Below, one piece after another: positions 1-9,314 of a stretch of DNA of 64,000 nt (the first letter of the stretch is position 1; every line of letters begins with the position of its first letter). Location of the stretch: assembly GCF_013396335.1 (NCBI RefSeq), contig NZ_JABWSY010000003.1:1-64000 (forward strand), written 5' to 3'. A program made the position numbers and the translations under genes. Source of the stretch: Bacillus sp. EB106-08-02-XG196 (lineage in GTDB: Bacteria > Bacillota > Bacilli > Bacillales > Cytobacillaceae). The notes beneath the pieces are model-generated. The model was given only the letters and a program-made list of their open reading frames with translations. It was not told where the DNA came from and ran no database searches.

Positions 1-2
1 AC

Positions 3-83
3 TTTGTCGAAAAATATTTTTTTGATGCACTATCAATGGCTCAAACCGTTGGTACATCAACATTTATAGAGGGAGGAGAATAG
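3..83 (+). CDS. C-terminal end of an unidentified upstream protein (partial)
   Basis: An open frame enters the window at base 3 and ends with TAG at 81-83. It encodes 26 residues ending in TSTFIEGGE. It is cut by the window edge and I do not recognise the family. The ribosome-binding site of the next gene (GGAGGAG) lies inside its last codons and the gap to the next start is only 3 bases, so it is probably the preceding gene of the same ring-cleavage operon. Confidence 0.5.
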   Translation, partial: FVEKYFFDALSMAQTVGTSTFIEGGE

Positions 84-86
84 GAA

Positions 87-926
87 GTGACGAACATTAC
101 TCAACAATCAATTAAAACTACTAATTTTGAAACATATTTAAATCGTTCTGGTGAAGGGAACTCGGAAGTGATTTTATTTTTACATGGCTCAGGACCAGGT
201 GTTACAGCGTTTGCCAATTGGCGTTATGCCTTAAATGCCTGCTCAGAAACATATGACTGTCTTGCACCAGATCTTCTAGGGTTTGGAAACAGCAGTCATC
301 CGCAAAGTTTGCCAAAGAATCGACAAGGTTGGATGGATTTATGGGTAGATCAACTTATGGAGCTTCTAGATGATTTAGGCGTTCAAAAGGCCCATTTAGT
401 TGGGAATTCGTTGGGGTGTTCCATTGCACTTGAGCTTCTGTTAGAACACCCAGAGCGATTTGGCCGAGTGGTTTTGATGGGACCAGGAGGAACACCAAAT
501 ACAAAATTAAGCCCAGAGTTAGCTCGTGCAAAAGGATTTTATGATAATCCATCACCTAAGAAATTGCGTCAAATTATGAGCTGGTTTGTATATGATGCGG
601 AGGCAATGGCGCCAATCATCGATGCAATCACCGATTATCGATATGAAACAGCCATGAAACCAGATGTCCGAATTTCCAATGATTCTATTTTCGCAACAGC
701 TGCGGTGCCTGTTCCTGTAACAGCACTAAGAAGAATCGAGCATCCAGTCCTGCTCGTTCATGGTCGAGATGATATGGTTTGCTCGGTAGAGTCCAGCTAT
801 TACTTACTTTCACATCTTCAGAATTCACAATTGCATGTATACGGTAAATGCGGTCACTGGACACAAATCGAAAAGCAGGAAAGCTTCAATCAGCTCATTC
901 AAAATTATTTTGCAGATATCATTTAA
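87..926 (+). CDS. alpha/beta hydrolase, meta-cleavage product (C-C bond) hydrolase-like
   Basis: A 279-residue alpha/beta hydrolase of the MhpC/BphD/HsaD type, which hydrolyse the carbon-carbon bond of vinylogous 1,5-diketones made by extradiol ring cleavage. Visible features are the oxyanion-hole motif HGSGPG (33-38), the nucleophile elbow GNSLG with Ser108, the acid in VHGRDD (Asp228 or Asp229) and the catalytic His in CGHW (His257). Length matches the family. The GTG start has a GGAGGAG ribosome-binding site 8 bases upstream. The next gene, 22 bases downstream, is an extradiol dioxygenase, which supports this role. The exact diketone substrate cannot be read from the sequence. Confidence 0.85.
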   Translation: MTNITQQSIKTTNFETYLNRSGEGNSEVILFLHGSGPGVTAFANWRYALNACSETYDCLAPDLLGFGNSSHPQSLPKNRQGWMDLWVDQLMELLDDLGVQKAHLVGNSLGCSIALELLLEHPERFGRVVLMGPGGTPNTKLSPELARAKGFYDNPSPKKLRQIMSWFVYDAEAMAPIIDAITDYRYETAMKPDVRISNDSIFATAAVPVPVTALRRIEHPVLLVHGRDDMVCSVESSYYLLSHLQNSQLHVYGKCGHWTQIEKQESFNQLIQNYFADII

Positions 927-948
927 TTAATAAAAGGAGGAATGTAGA

Positions 949-1902
949 ATGTCTTTACCTGAAATTGCAAAGTTAGGGCATGTAGCACTCGTAACACCGG
1001 ATCTTGAAAAATCACTTTGGTTTTTCCGTGATGTAATCGGTTTAGAAGTAACGGAGGAAGTAAACGGTACGTATTATTTACGTGCATGGGGTGATTTTGA
1101 ACACCACTCACTTTCATTAACAGCAGGGGATAGAGGATATGTTGATCATATCGGCTGGAGAACGAAGCGTCCAGAAGATGTGGAAGGTTTTGCTCAGCTG
1201 CTTGAAAAAGCTGGAACAGAAGTAAAATGGATTGAAGCAGGAGAAGAGACTGGTCAAGGACGAGCGATTCGTTTTAAATTGCCAAGTCAGCATTCCTTTG
1301 AAATCTATTATGATGTAGAAAAACCGAAAGCGGATGAAAAAAGACGTTCAGTTTTGAAAAATCAAACATACAAGGCTTGGGCACGTGGCTGCTCACCTAG
1401 AAGATTTGACCATGTAAATATTGCTACATCCATGGATGTTCAAGAAATTCTAGATTACTTGGGTAACCAATTAGGCTTTAAGCTGCGTGAATATGTAAGG
1501 TATAACAATGAAACAACCTTAGCCGGCTGGATGAGCGTAACGCCTCTCGTTCACGATATAGCTGTTATTACAAGACCACAGGCAAAAACGCCAAACCAGC
1601 TTCACCACATTTCCTATTGGCTGGATAACGCACAGGATGTTTTAAGGGCAGCAGATATTTTAAGTGAAGAAGGCATAAAGTTCATCGGTCCTGGTAAGCA
1701 CGGAGTTTCTCAAGCTTTATACTTATATGTAATTGATCCAGGCAGTGGCTGCCGTGTTGAATTGTTTAGTAATTCCTATTTAATATTTGAACCGGATTGG
1801 GAGCCTGTCGAGTGGACAGAGGAGGATCATTCCATTGCTAACACCTATTGGGGCGATTCCGTTATGGACAAGGAAATGAACAAACCAACAATTGAGGCTT
1901 AA
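949..1902 (+). CDS. type I extradiol ring-cleavage dioxygenase (two-domain vicinal oxygen chelate)
   Basis: A 317-residue protein of the BphC/catechol 2,3-dioxygenase family. These enzymes open a catechol ring next to the two hydroxyls using Fe(II) and O2. Two glyoxalase-type modules are visible: an N-terminal one starting at GHVALVTPD (10-18) and a catalytic one starting at FDHVNIA. Candidate iron ligands are His155 in FDHV, His220 in LHHISYW and Glu271 in VELFSN, the usual 2-His-1-Glu set. It sits directly downstream of the C-C hydrolase and is followed by a strong terminator, so the two probably end one transcription unit. Length is slightly longer than typical (about 290-300) because of an acidic C-terminal tail. 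Confidence 0.88.
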   Translation: MSLPEIAKLGHVALVTPDLEKSLWFFRDVIGLEVTEEVNGTYYLRAWGDFEHHSLSLTAGDRGYVDHIGWRTKRPEDVEGFAQLLEKAGTEVKWIEAGEETGQGRAIRFKLPSQHSFEIYYDVEKPKADEKRRSVLKNQTYKAWARGCSPRRFDHVNIATSMDVQEILDYLGNQLGFKLREYVRYNNETTLAGWMSVTPLVHDIAVITRPQAKTPNQLHHISYWLDNAQDVLRAADILSEEGIKFIGPGKHGVSQALYLYVIDPGSGCRVELFSNSYLIFEPDWEPVEWTEEDHSIANTYWGDSVMDKEMNKPTIEA

Positions 1903-1905
1903 ATT

Positions 1906-1942
1906 AAAAAGCTGACTCAAAAGTAATTGAGTCAGCTTTTTT
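1906..1942 (+). terminator. rho-independent terminator after the extradiol dioxygenase gene
   Basis: A 15-bp inverted repeat (AAAAAGCTGACTCAA, then TTGAGTCAGCTTTTTT) separated by 6 bases and ending in a T run. It starts 4 bases after the stop codon and separates the hydrolase/dioxygenase unit from the flavoprotein genes. Confidence 0.9.
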
Positions 1943-1994
1943 CAAAGAGATTTTTAGGTGGAAGTGTCCACCATAGGAAAGAGGGCAGATCGTA

Positions 1995-3494
1995 ATGAGT
2001 GATAACAGAATTTATGAAACAGATATTGTAGTAGTCGGTGCAGGAAATGCTGCAATGTGCGCAGCCATTTCAGCTAGGGAAAATGGCGCTAATGTTTTGG
2101 TACTTGAAAAATCGCCGGAAGCTGAAAAAGGAGGGAACAGTACCTATACTCATGGTTCCATTCGGTTTGCTTATAATGGTGTCGAAGATTTAAAGGAGAT
2201 AATGCCAGATCTTTCTCCAGAGGATATTGAGTCTTCAGATTTTGGAGTCTATTCCGAAGAAAATTTCTATGAAGATATGTGCCGTGTAACAGATTACCGG
2301 ACTGACCCAGAATTAGCTTCGATTCTAACAGGAAAAAGTTTTGAAACGATTAAATGGCTCTCCTCCCATAAGGTACGCTGGGTACCTATTTATGGTCGTC
2401 AAGCCTTTAAGGTTGACGGTAAATTTAAGTTCTGGGGCGGAATGATTGTTGAATCCGTGGGCGGGGGACCTGGATTAGTAGAAGCCCTGCATAAAGAAGC
2501 ATCTTCATTAGGTGTTCAAACTCTATTCAATGCCATGGCGACTGAGTTGATTCATGATGACAATGGTGTGCATGGAGTGATATTTAAGCACAATGGCAAA
2601 ACAACAAGGGTACATGCTAAAGCTGTGATCTTGGCCTCTGGGGGCTTTCACGCAAATCCTGAAATGCGGACGCGATACTTAGGACCAAAATGGGATTTGG
2701 CTCATGCTAGAGGGAGCCGATTTAACACCGGTGAAGGTATTCAGATGGCATTAAACATTGGTGCTCTTGCCACTGGTAACTGGTCGGGCTGCCATTCGGT
2801 CGGCGGGGACAGGTATCTCCCAGACTTTACGGAAGGCTTTCAAAAGCTTAGCTATCCTTTTGGAATCATGGTAAACGCAGAAGGAAAGCGCTTTGTGGAC
2901 GAGGGTGCTGATTTTCGTAATTACACCTATGCAAAATATGGAAGGTTAATTCTTGAACAGCCGGGACAATTTGCCTGGCAGATTTTCGATCAAAAAACAG
3001 CTCGACTATTACGAGAGGAATATAAAGGCCGACAGGTTACAAAAGTTAAAGCCAATACTCTGGAGGAATTAGCTGGAAAACTTGAAGGTGTTGACTCTGA
3101 AGGGTTTTTACAAACTGTAAAAGAATACAATGCGTCTATTCGGACAGATATCCCGTTTAATCCAAATATCAAAGATGGCAGATGTACAGAAGGATTAGCG
3201 GTACGTAAATCAAACTGGGCAAACACATTGGAGGACGGTCCGTTTGAAGCCTATGCCATTACTTGCGGCATCACCTTTACCTTTGGCGGCTTAAAAATTA
3301 ACTCAACGACTGAAGTTCAAGATGTATTATCCAACTCTATTCCAGGACTATATGCTGCAGGAGAAGTTGTAGGTGGTTTATTTTACTTTAACTACCCTGG
3401 CGGTGCAGGATTAACGGCTGGATCTGTTTTTGGAAAAATTGCAGGTGAAAATGCAGCCCAATTTATCAAAATAAAGGAATTACAAAATTCGTAA
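1995..3494 (+). CDS. FAD-dependent oxidoreductase, TcuA/fumarate reductase flavoprotein-like
   Basis: A 499-residue flavoprotein of the FAD_binding_2 family (fumarate reductase, ketosteroid dehydrogenase, tricarballylate dehydrogenase). The N-terminus has the dinucleotide-binding fold VVVGAGNAAMCAA (13-25) followed by VLVLEK and the GGNS motif that contacts FAD. The C-terminus has the conserved GLYAAGE and PGGAGLTAGSVFG blocks that close the FAD site. Overall it most resembles proteins annotated as tricarballylate dehydrogenase (TcuA), but that substrate is not implied by the neighbours. It is the first of three such enzymes in the cluster. A weak GAAAGAGGG ribosome-binding site precedes the ATG. 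Confidence 0.85.
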   Translation: MSDNRIYETDIVVVGAGNAAMCAAISARENGANVLVLEKSPEAEKGGNSTYTHGSIRFAYNGVEDLKEIMPDLSPEDIESSDFGVYSEENFYEDMCRVTDYRTDPELASILTGKSFETIKWLSSHKVRWVPIYGRQAFKVDGKFKFWGGMIVESVGGGPGLVEALHKEASSLGVQTLFNAMATELIHDDNGVHGVIFKHNGKTTRVHAKAVILASGGFHANPEMRTRYLGPKWDLAHARGSRFNTGEGIQMALNIGALATGNWSGCHSVGGDRYLPDFTEGFQKLSYPFGIMVNAEGKRFVDEGADFRNYTYAKYGRLILEQPGQFAWQIFDQKTARLLREEYKGRQVTKVKANTLEELAGKLEGVDSEGFLQTVKEYNASIRTDIPFNPNIKDGRCTEGLAVRKSNWANTLEDGPFEAYAITCGITFTFGGLKINSTTEVQDVLSNSIPGLYAAGEVVGGLFYFNYPGGAGLTAGSVFGKIAGENAAQFIKIKELQNS

Positions 3495-3683
3495 AAAATT
3501 CCTTACTATATTCTGGTCCTGGGGACAAAGCCATTAGTTAAAATCCTAAAAACTAATAAAAGTTACCTAAAAACATTTGAAAATTGAAAGGTTTTTACCC
3601 TATAAAAAGGTTTTGAAATTTTCTAAAATTTAAATAAGATCTTAAACGAATACGAGAAATAAAGTTGAAAAGGAGATTTTATA

Positions 3684-4880
3684 ATGAACAAAGTAGCCTA
3701 TAGTGACACTTATCTTGTAGATAAAGCAAAATTACTTGTTCCAAAGCTAAAGGAAAGAGCTAAAGAAACGGAAGAAATTCGCCGAATTCCTGAAGCAACC
3801 ATAAATGAATTAAAAGAAGCTGGGCTTTTTAAGCTGCTTCGTCCACAAGTTTATGGCGGTTATCAAACGAGTATGAGAACCTATTCTGATGTTATTATTG
3901 AAATTTCCCGCGGCTGTGCTTCGACAGGCTGGATTTTATCACTATGTGCTATTCGTGAACTGATGGTAGCGGAATCATTTACGGAAAAAACACATCAAGA
4001 AATATTCGGAGAAAATGAAGATAATGTTCTTTTCGCAGGAGTCTATGAACCTAGAAAATGTATCGCTAGAAAAGTTGAGGGTGGTTATTTAATCGAAGAA
4101 GGCTTTTGGATGTTTTGTTCAGGTTCACTTCATGCCACTTGGGGATACTTCGGAATGGCGATCAGGGATGATGAAGGAAACCTTGTAGATCAGGCCTTAA
4201 TGACAGTGCCTTTTGAAGAAGTAGAGATAATGGATGACTGGCATGTTATGGGCTTGAAGGGTACAGGAAGTAACAGTGTGAAAATGACGAACGTATTTAT
4301 TCCAGAACACCGAGTGGTTTCATTTGCAGAAGTTCTGAATGGACAATTTAAATCAGATCATCTCAGGGATATACCTTTATATAATACAGCACTTTTTCCA
4401 GCTCTAGCATTGTCTCTGGCATTGCCAGGATTAGGATTGGTAAAGGCAGCGTTAGAATTTTTCCAGCAAGTACTGCCTAATCGAAAAGCTGCCCATATTG
4501 GTGTAGAAAATTTAGTTGATTCACCTACTCTCCATTCATTACTTGCTGATGCTGCTTTGAAAATTGATACCGCTTCCATGCATTATTACCGTGTGGCAGA
4601 TGAACTAGATGCATGGGCTGCCAGCGGAGAATTCATGGATAAGCCAGCACGAGTAAAGGCCTTAGCAGATATCGGTTATGCCAATCAAGTAAGTAAGGAA
4701 GCACTCGATATTCTAATTCTTGCAAGCGGTTCTGGTTATGTGTATGAAGGTCACCCGCTGCAAAGGATTTTCCGTGATTTTTGGACGCTATATTCACACA
4801 GAACACTATCACCTTTAATCACCAAAGAAAATTATGGCCGCGTTCTATCCGGCTTAGAATCGAATGCACTGAGATATTAG
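3684..4880 (+). CDS. flavin-dependent monooxygenase of the acyl-CoA dehydrogenase fold (HsaA-like)
   Basis: A 398-residue protein of the acyl-CoA dehydrogenase superfamily, closest in layout to the two-component hydroxylase branch (HsaA, DszC-like), which uses reduced flavin and O2. The N-terminal helical block (RRIPEATINELKEAGLFKLL), the middle beta domain with DWHVMGLKGTGSNS (roughly 188-201) and the C-terminal four-helix domain are all present. Such enzymes often hydroxylate a phenol ortho to its OH, giving the catechol used by an extradiol dioxygenase, which fits the neighbours. No separate flavin reductase is seen in the window. An acyl-CoA dehydrogenase role coupled to the nearby ETF remains possible. 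Confidence 0.8.
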   Translation: MNKVAYSDTYLVDKAKLLVPKLKERAKETEEIRRIPEATINELKEAGLFKLLRPQVYGGYQTSMRTYSDVIIEISRGCASTGWILSLCAIRELMVAESFTEKTHQEIFGENEDNVLFAGVYEPRKCIARKVEGGYLIEEGFWMFCSGSLHATWGYFGMAIRDDEGNLVDQALMTVPFEEVEIMDDWHVMGLKGTGSNSVKMTNVFIPEHRVVSFAEVLNGQFKSDHLRDIPLYNTALFPALALSLALPGLGLVKAALEFFQQVLPNRKAAHIGVENLVDSPTLHSLLADAALKIDTASMHYYRVADELDAWAASGEFMDKPARVKALADIGYANQVSKEALDILILASGSGYVYEGHPLQRIFRDFWTLYSHRTLSPLITKENYGRVLSGLESNALRY

Positions 4881-4929
4881 GACACTCCTAATCTATCAAA
4901 AAATCTTAATCAAGAAGAAAGGAGACTAT

Positions 4930-5766
4930 ATGGAAACGATCTATATAAACCATGATAATTTAGCAGACTGGCAGGGAAAAGCAAATGCATGTGTAATGGC
5001 CCTTGGTTTTTTTGATGGACTACATTACGGACATCGAGAAGTAATTAAAACGGCTTTACGGATAGCAAAAGAAAAGGATGTATCGCTCGCAGTTATGAGT
5101 TTCTTTCCACATCCAAAGTCTGTCCTGTCTAATGGGGAAAAACAAATTGACTATTTAATGCCGCTTTCTGTTAAGGAGAAAATTCTCTGGGGGCTTGGAG
5201 TCGATACGTTTTACATTGTTGAATTCACTAGGGGATTTGCCGCTCTTTCACCTGAACAATATGTTAAAGATTATCTGGTCAATCTAGGGGTTATCCATGC
5301 AGTCGCTGGTTTTGATTTTACTTATGGTTCTAGGGGAATTGGAAATTTAGAGCGGTTGAAAAATGATTCCGGAGGAATCATTGATGTGACAAAGGTGGAA
5401 AAAGTGGCATGCCGTGGCGAGAAAATTAGTTCTACCAGCATTCGTGAAAGATTAGTTGCAGGCAATGTGGAGGAACTGCCAGATTTTCTTGGGTGCTCCT
5501 ATGAAGTAGAAGGAATGTGGGATGGTCAATTCTTCAAACTAAATCCATACTATACACTGCCTGCCCCCGGAAGGTATACGGTAACGATTAAAATAGGAAA
5601 TTTCTCAAAACTTACAGAAGTGATCGTGGAAGAAAAATCTATCAAACCTGTTTCAGAACTGCCGTTATATATATTTGGGGAGCTATCGATTGTTTGGCAT
5701 CAGCGTATCTCCGAGAAGGCTCCCTCTTCTCGTTCTATTTTAAAAGTTGGAGGATTAACTCTATGA
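4930..5766 (+). CDS. FAD synthetase (RibF N-terminal-type FMN adenylyltransferase)
   Basis: A 278-residue protein whose first about 180 residues match the nucleotidyltransferase half of RibF, which turns FMN plus ATP into FAD. The signature GFFDGLHYGH (27-36), FFPHP (about 59-63) and SSTSIRERL are visible. The C-terminal 90 residues are where riboflavin kinase would sit but the usual kinase motifs are not recognisable, so it probably only makes FAD from FMN. It lies inside a cluster encoding several flavoenzymes and overlaps the next gene by 4 bases (ATGA), so it likely supplies FAD to them. The housekeeping ribF would be elsewhere. Confidence 0.82.
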   Translation: METIYINHDNLADWQGKANACVMALGFFDGLHYGHREVIKTALRIAKEKDVSLAVMSFFPHPKSVLSNGEKQIDYLMPLSVKEKILWGLGVDTFYIVEFTRGFAALSPEQYVKDYLVNLGVIHAVAGFDFTYGSRGIGNLERLKNDSGGIIDVTKVEKVACRGEKISSTSIRERLVAGNVEELPDFLGCSYEVEGMWDGQFFKLNPYYTLPAPGRYTVTIKIGNFSKLTEVIVEEKSIKPVSELPLYIFGELSIVWHQRISEKAPSSRSILKVGGLTL

Positions 5767-6635
5767 ATAAATGTCAAGATTTTCAAAAGCTGCTTCGGGA
5801 GCCAGGTTCCTTTATCCTTCCTGGAGCCTATGATGCGATGTCAGCGAAATTAATAGAAGAAACTGGCTTTAAGGCGATTTACGCAACAGGAGCAGGTATA
5901 TCCAATGCACAGCTTGGCTGGGCTGACGTAGGACTCACTTCTCTAAAGGAAGTGGTTGATATTGTTGCAAGAATGGCCGACGTTACCAATATTCCAATAG
6001 TAGTAGATGGAGATACTGGGTTCGGAAATGCAATCAATGTGATTCGGACTGTAAAAGAGTTTGAACGTGCAGGTGTCGCTGCCATTCAAATGGAAGACCA
6101 GGTATCACCAAAGAAATGCGGTCATTTTAACGGAAAAGAAGTCATTACGAAGGAAGAAATGGTCGGAAAAATCAAGGCTGCCTTAGATGCAAGGAAAGAT
6201 GAAAATCTTGCCATTATGGCACGTACAGATGCAATAGCCGTTAATGGTGTTGAAGACGCGATAGACAGGGCCTTTGCTTATTATGAAGCGGGTGCAGACA
6301 TTATTTTTGTTGAAGCACCAAATACGATTGAAGAATTACGGCAAATTACCAGTTCGCTAAAAGGAATCCCACAGGTTATTAACTTAGTAGAGGGCGGCAA
6401 AACCCCGCTTATTTCCTTAAAAGAAGCAGAGGAAATCGGTTTTAAAATCATGTTGTGTGCAAATACTGCTCTTCGTTCAGCTATTAAAGGAATCACAGAA
6501 TCCTTAAGAATTCTGAAAGAAGACGGCTCTCAGGAAAATCTATTACCTTTAATTTGTACTTGGGAGGAAAGACAATCACTTTTCAAATTGGGTCAAATCA
6601 AAGAGTGGGAAAAGAAGTATTTATATAATAATTAA
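5763..6635 (+). CDS. isocitrate lyase/PEP mutase-family carbon-carbon lyase
   Basis: A 290-residue member of the PEP mutase/isocitrate lyase superfamily, which includes 2-methylisocitrate lyase, dimethylmalate lyase and oxaloacetate decarboxylase. The fold signatures PGAYDAMSA, the Mg-binding VDGDTGFG and the active-site loop EDQVSPKKCGH are present; the KKCGH cysteine is the catalytic residue of the lyase branch. The chosen ATG overlaps the stop of the FAD synthetase gene (ATGA) and has GGAGG about 9 bases upstream; a longer in-frame start at 5694 lies inside the upstream gene and lacks a ribosome-binding site. It probably cleaves a 2-hydroxy or 2-oxo diacid formed after ring opening. Confidence 0.85.
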   Translation: MNKCQDFQKLLREPGSFILPGAYDAMSAKLIEETGFKAIYATGAGISNAQLGWADVGLTSLKEVVDIVARMADVTNIPIVVDGDTGFGNAINVIRTVKEFERAGVAAIQMEDQVSPKKCGHFNGKEVITKEEMVGKIKAALDARKDENLAIMARTDAIAVNGVEDAIDRAFAYYEAGADIIFVEAPNTIEELRQITSSLKGIPQVINLVEGGKTPLISLKEAEEIGFKIMLCANTALRSAIKGITESLRILKEDGSQENLLPLICTWEERQSLFKLGQIKEWEKKYLYNN

Positions 6636-6653
6636 TACTAGGAGGTAACGAAA

Positions 6654-8075
6654 GTGGATAGAGAATTGGATTATGACATTGTAGTAATTGGCTGCGGTGT
6701 GGCAGGAACAGCAGCAGCTTTGTCCGCTGCGGAAAGTGCCAAGAAGGCAGGAAGAAATTTACGAATTGCGATCTTAGAACGCACGGATTACGATCATCGG
6801 GGCGGAAATTCCAGATGGACAGCCTCTTACATGCGAATGAAGAATATTGATGAAATCGCAGATAACTTTGTAGAAGATATGATGGCATTCTCAGATGATT
6901 TCTCCGATAGGGAGTACATAGAAACTCTCGCAGAAAACGCTGGCAGTACACTAAGGTGGGTCGAGGAAAAAGGGGTAGATTTTGATTACTTGCCAACGAT
7001 GTTTTTAACTTCTTCCAAACCGAGGCTGCTTCCAGTTGGCGGCGGCCGGGCAATCATTGATACATTATCACGCCGTGCTGGCGGACTTGGTGTCGAGATT
7101 ATTTATGAAGCGACTGCTTGGAAATTACTCCTCGATGATGAAGGTGCGATAAATGGACTGATGGTTCGGGTTAAGGGTGGAAATTCTCTTCAGTTGAAAG
7201 TCGGTGCCATTGTTCTTGCAGCTGGCGGATTCCAGGGAAATCAAGAGATGATGGCACAGTATGTTGGCAGGGATGCACATAAAATTCGTACCGTTGCAGA
7301 AGGCGGACTTTACAACAAAGGGGAAGGTATTCGGATGGCCATGGCAATAGGGGCGAAAGGAGCGGGGCAGTTCGATGCCTTTCATGCAGAACCAGTTGAC
7401 CCGAGAAGTAAGCGGGAAGAAGCAGCCGTTATGACCTACCCTTATGCAATTTTGGTTGATAAAAATGGCAACCGTTTTGTCGATGAAGGAATTTCCACTA
7501 TAGATGAGCAATACGAAGCGGTAGCCCGCAAAATCTTCTACGATCTCTCTGACCATATCGCTTATATGATTAGTGACCAAAAAATGTACGACATTCCGAA
7601 TTATGAACGAGCAATCGAAACGGATAAACCGGCGATTGAGGCCGATACACTAGAGGAATTAGCTGTGAAAATTGGGGTGCCTGCAGATCAATTGATTGCA
7701 ACAGTGGAATCCTTTAATGCTGCCGTACAGCCAGGGGAATTCCACTGGGATAAGAAGGACGGAAAACAGGCTGTGGGAATTAATCCGCCAAAATCAAATT
7801 GGGCCATTACGATTGATAAGGCGCCATATATTGCCTACCCAATTGTCTGCTCCAATGTTTTCACTAATGGAGGCATTGCTTCTGATACAAATGGCAGGGT
7901 TTTATCGCAGGATGATGATGTAATTCCAGGATTGTACGTCGCAGGTGAAACAGCCGGTCTATACTATGGAAAATACCCTGGCGGCACATCCGTGCTCCGA
8001 GGACTGGTGTTTGGCCGACGTGCTGGTGAGCATGCAGCTTCTTACGTTAGCAGTGATAAAAAACTTGGGGTGTAA
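6654..8075 (+). CDS. FAD-dependent oxidoreductase (FAD_binding_2; second paralogue)
   Basis: A 473-residue flavoprotein of the fumarate reductase/ketosteroid dehydrogenase family. It has the FAD-binding start DIVVIGCGVAGTAAA, the RGGNSRWT motif, a central GGGRAI segment, and the C-terminal FTNGGI, GLYVAGE and YPGGTSVLRGLVFG blocks. The GTG start follows GGAGG by 9 bases. It is clearly diverged from the two other FAD_binding_2 proteins in the cluster, suggesting different steps or substrates rather than redundancy. Typical reactions are introduction or removal of a C=C bond next to a carbonyl or carboxylate. Confidence 0.82.
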   Translation: MDRELDYDIVVIGCGVAGTAAALSAAESAKKAGRNLRIAILERTDYDHRGGNSRWTASYMRMKNIDEIADNFVEDMMAFSDDFSDREYIETLAENAGSTLRWVEEKGVDFDYLPTMFLTSSKPRLLPVGGGRAIIDTLSRRAGGLGVEIIYEATAWKLLLDDEGAINGLMVRVKGGNSLQLKVGAIVLAAGGFQGNQEMMAQYVGRDAHKIRTVAEGGLYNKGEGIRMAMAIGAKGAGQFDAFHAEPVDPRSKREEAAVMTYPYAILVDKNGNRFVDEGISTIDEQYEAVARKIFYDLSDHIAYMISDQKMYDIPNYERAIETDKPAIEADTLEELAVKIGVPADQLIATVESFNAAVQPGEFHWDKKDGKQAVGINPPKSNWAITIDKAPYIAYPIVCSNVFTNGGIASDTNGRVLSQDDDVIPGLYVAGETAGLYYGKYPGGTSVLRGLVFGRRAGEHAASYVSSDKKLGV

Positions 8076-8092
8076 AGAAGGGGTGATTAACT

Positions 8093-8821
8093 TTGGATTT
8101 GAAAAATAAAGTTGCATTTGTAACTGGCGGCGGCAGGGGAATTGGTCGGGAAACATGTATACTCCTAGCAAAACAGGGAGCAAAAGTAGCCGTTTTTTCT
8201 CGCAGTTTAACAGAAACTTCGGAAGTGGCTGCTTTTATTAAGGAAGAGCTAGCTGGCGAATCCATCGCTCTCTCGGGTGATGTACGCTCTGAGGACGATG
8301 TGAACAAAGCTGTTCAGGAAACGGTAGAAAAACTCGGAAGTATTGATATTTTAATCAATAATGCCGGTGTCATGCTGCTAAAGCCATTCGATGAAACGAC
8401 AGTTGAAGAGTGGGACTTTGTCCAAGAAATCAATACCCGCGGTGTATTTTTATGTGCGAAAGCAGTAGTACCGCAAATGAAAGAGAAAAGAAATGGTGTC
8501 ATTATCAATCTATCATCTATTTGGGGAACAAAAGGCGGTCCCGATAGAAGTGCCTATATTACTTCGAAATGGGCCGTAATTGGTTTTTCCAAAGCATTAG
8601 GAGAAGAGTTAAAACCGTTCAATGTTAGAGTAAATGCGGTTTGCCCAGGTCCAGTAGACACAAAGATGATGGAAGATATTGCACCAGATGCGTACAAAGA
8701 TAATTGGTTACATCCAATTGATATGGCAACTGTAATTGTTGATTTATGCCTGCCAAAAATGAAAGCCGTTTCGGCAACAGTAATTGAAGCTTTTGGAAAT
8801 GGAAAACCTGTAAATTTATAA
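8093..8821 (+). CDS. short-chain dehydrogenase/reductase
   Basis: A 242-residue classical SDR. The nucleotide motif TGGGRGIG, the NNAG motif, the catalytic Ser in NLSS and the YITSK (Tyr-x-x-x-Lys) pair are all visible, followed by the PGPVDT segment after the active site. It should interconvert an alcohol and a ketone with NAD(P)H. The start is a TTG with AAGGGGTG upstream, 17 bases after the previous stop. In context it may oxidise a ring or side-chain hydroxyl before the flavoprotein desaturations. Confidence 0.88.
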   Translation: MDLKNKVAFVTGGGRGIGRETCILLAKQGAKVAVFSRSLTETSEVAAFIKEELAGESIALSGDVRSEDDVNKAVQETVEKLGSIDILINNAGVMLLKPFDETTVEEWDFVQEINTRGVFLCAKAVVPQMKEKRNGVIINLSSIWGTKGGPDRSAYITSKWAVIGFSKALGEELKPFNVRVNAVCPGPVDTKMMEDIAPDAYKDNWLHPIDMATVIVDLCLPKMKAVSATVIEAFGNGKPVNL

Positions 8822-8861
8822 AAATAATAAACTATTATGTTGATAGAAATGGGGAAAGAAG

Positions 8862-9308
8862 ATGGAAAATTTTACAACAGCAATTGAATCAAAAAATATT
8901 AGCTTAGCTTTAGCAAATAAAATGCTCGAAGCTGCATTAGCAAAGGGACAAGAACTAGGAATGCCGTTTAGTATTGCGATTGTTGACAAACCAGGTAATT
9001 TAAAAGCATTTTATGCGATGGATGGTGCTCCAGTTCTAAGTCTTGACATCGCTCAAAATAAAGCATTTTCTGCTGCCGCTTACAATCGTGCCACACATGA
9101 ATGGTATGACAGGCTGAAGGATGATCCTCCATTGCTCCATGGTATCGTACATACACCTAGACTCGTTATTTTTGGCGGCGGATATCCAATCAAAATCAAT
9201 AACGAATTAATTGGTGGAATTGGGGTTAGCGGAGGACATTATTCTCATGATATGCAGGTCTGCCAAGCAGGCTTAGAAGTGTTAAAAGCCTTTGAATCAG
9301 AGGAGTGA
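8862..9308 (+). CDS. GlcG/HbpS family (DUF336) protein
   Basis: A 148-residue protein of the GlcG/HbpS family. The family hallmarks IAIVDKPGNLKAFYAMDGAP and the glycine-rich end FGGGYPIKINNELIGGIGVSGG are present. Members are frequently found beside catabolic oxidoreductase genes; HbpS binds haem, but the role of GlcG-type members is generally not established. It is 6 bases upstream of the next flavoprotein gene, so the two are co-transcribed, and it may be an accessory or small-ligand-binding protein of that enzyme. Confidence 0.8.
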   Translation: MENFTTAIESKNISLALANKMLEAALAKGQELGMPFSIAIVDKPGNLKAFYAMDGAPVLSLDIAQNKAFSAAAYNRATHEWYDRLKDDPPLLHGIVHTPRLVIFGGGYPIKINNELIGGIGVSGGHYSHDMQVCQAGLEVLKAFESEE

Positions 9309-9314
9309 TAGCAT

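Noticed and set aside
6598..7580. Two 151-codon minus-strand frames.
   Set aside because: They lie antisense to the well-supported flavoprotein gene at 6654-8075 and have no domain or ribosome-binding site.
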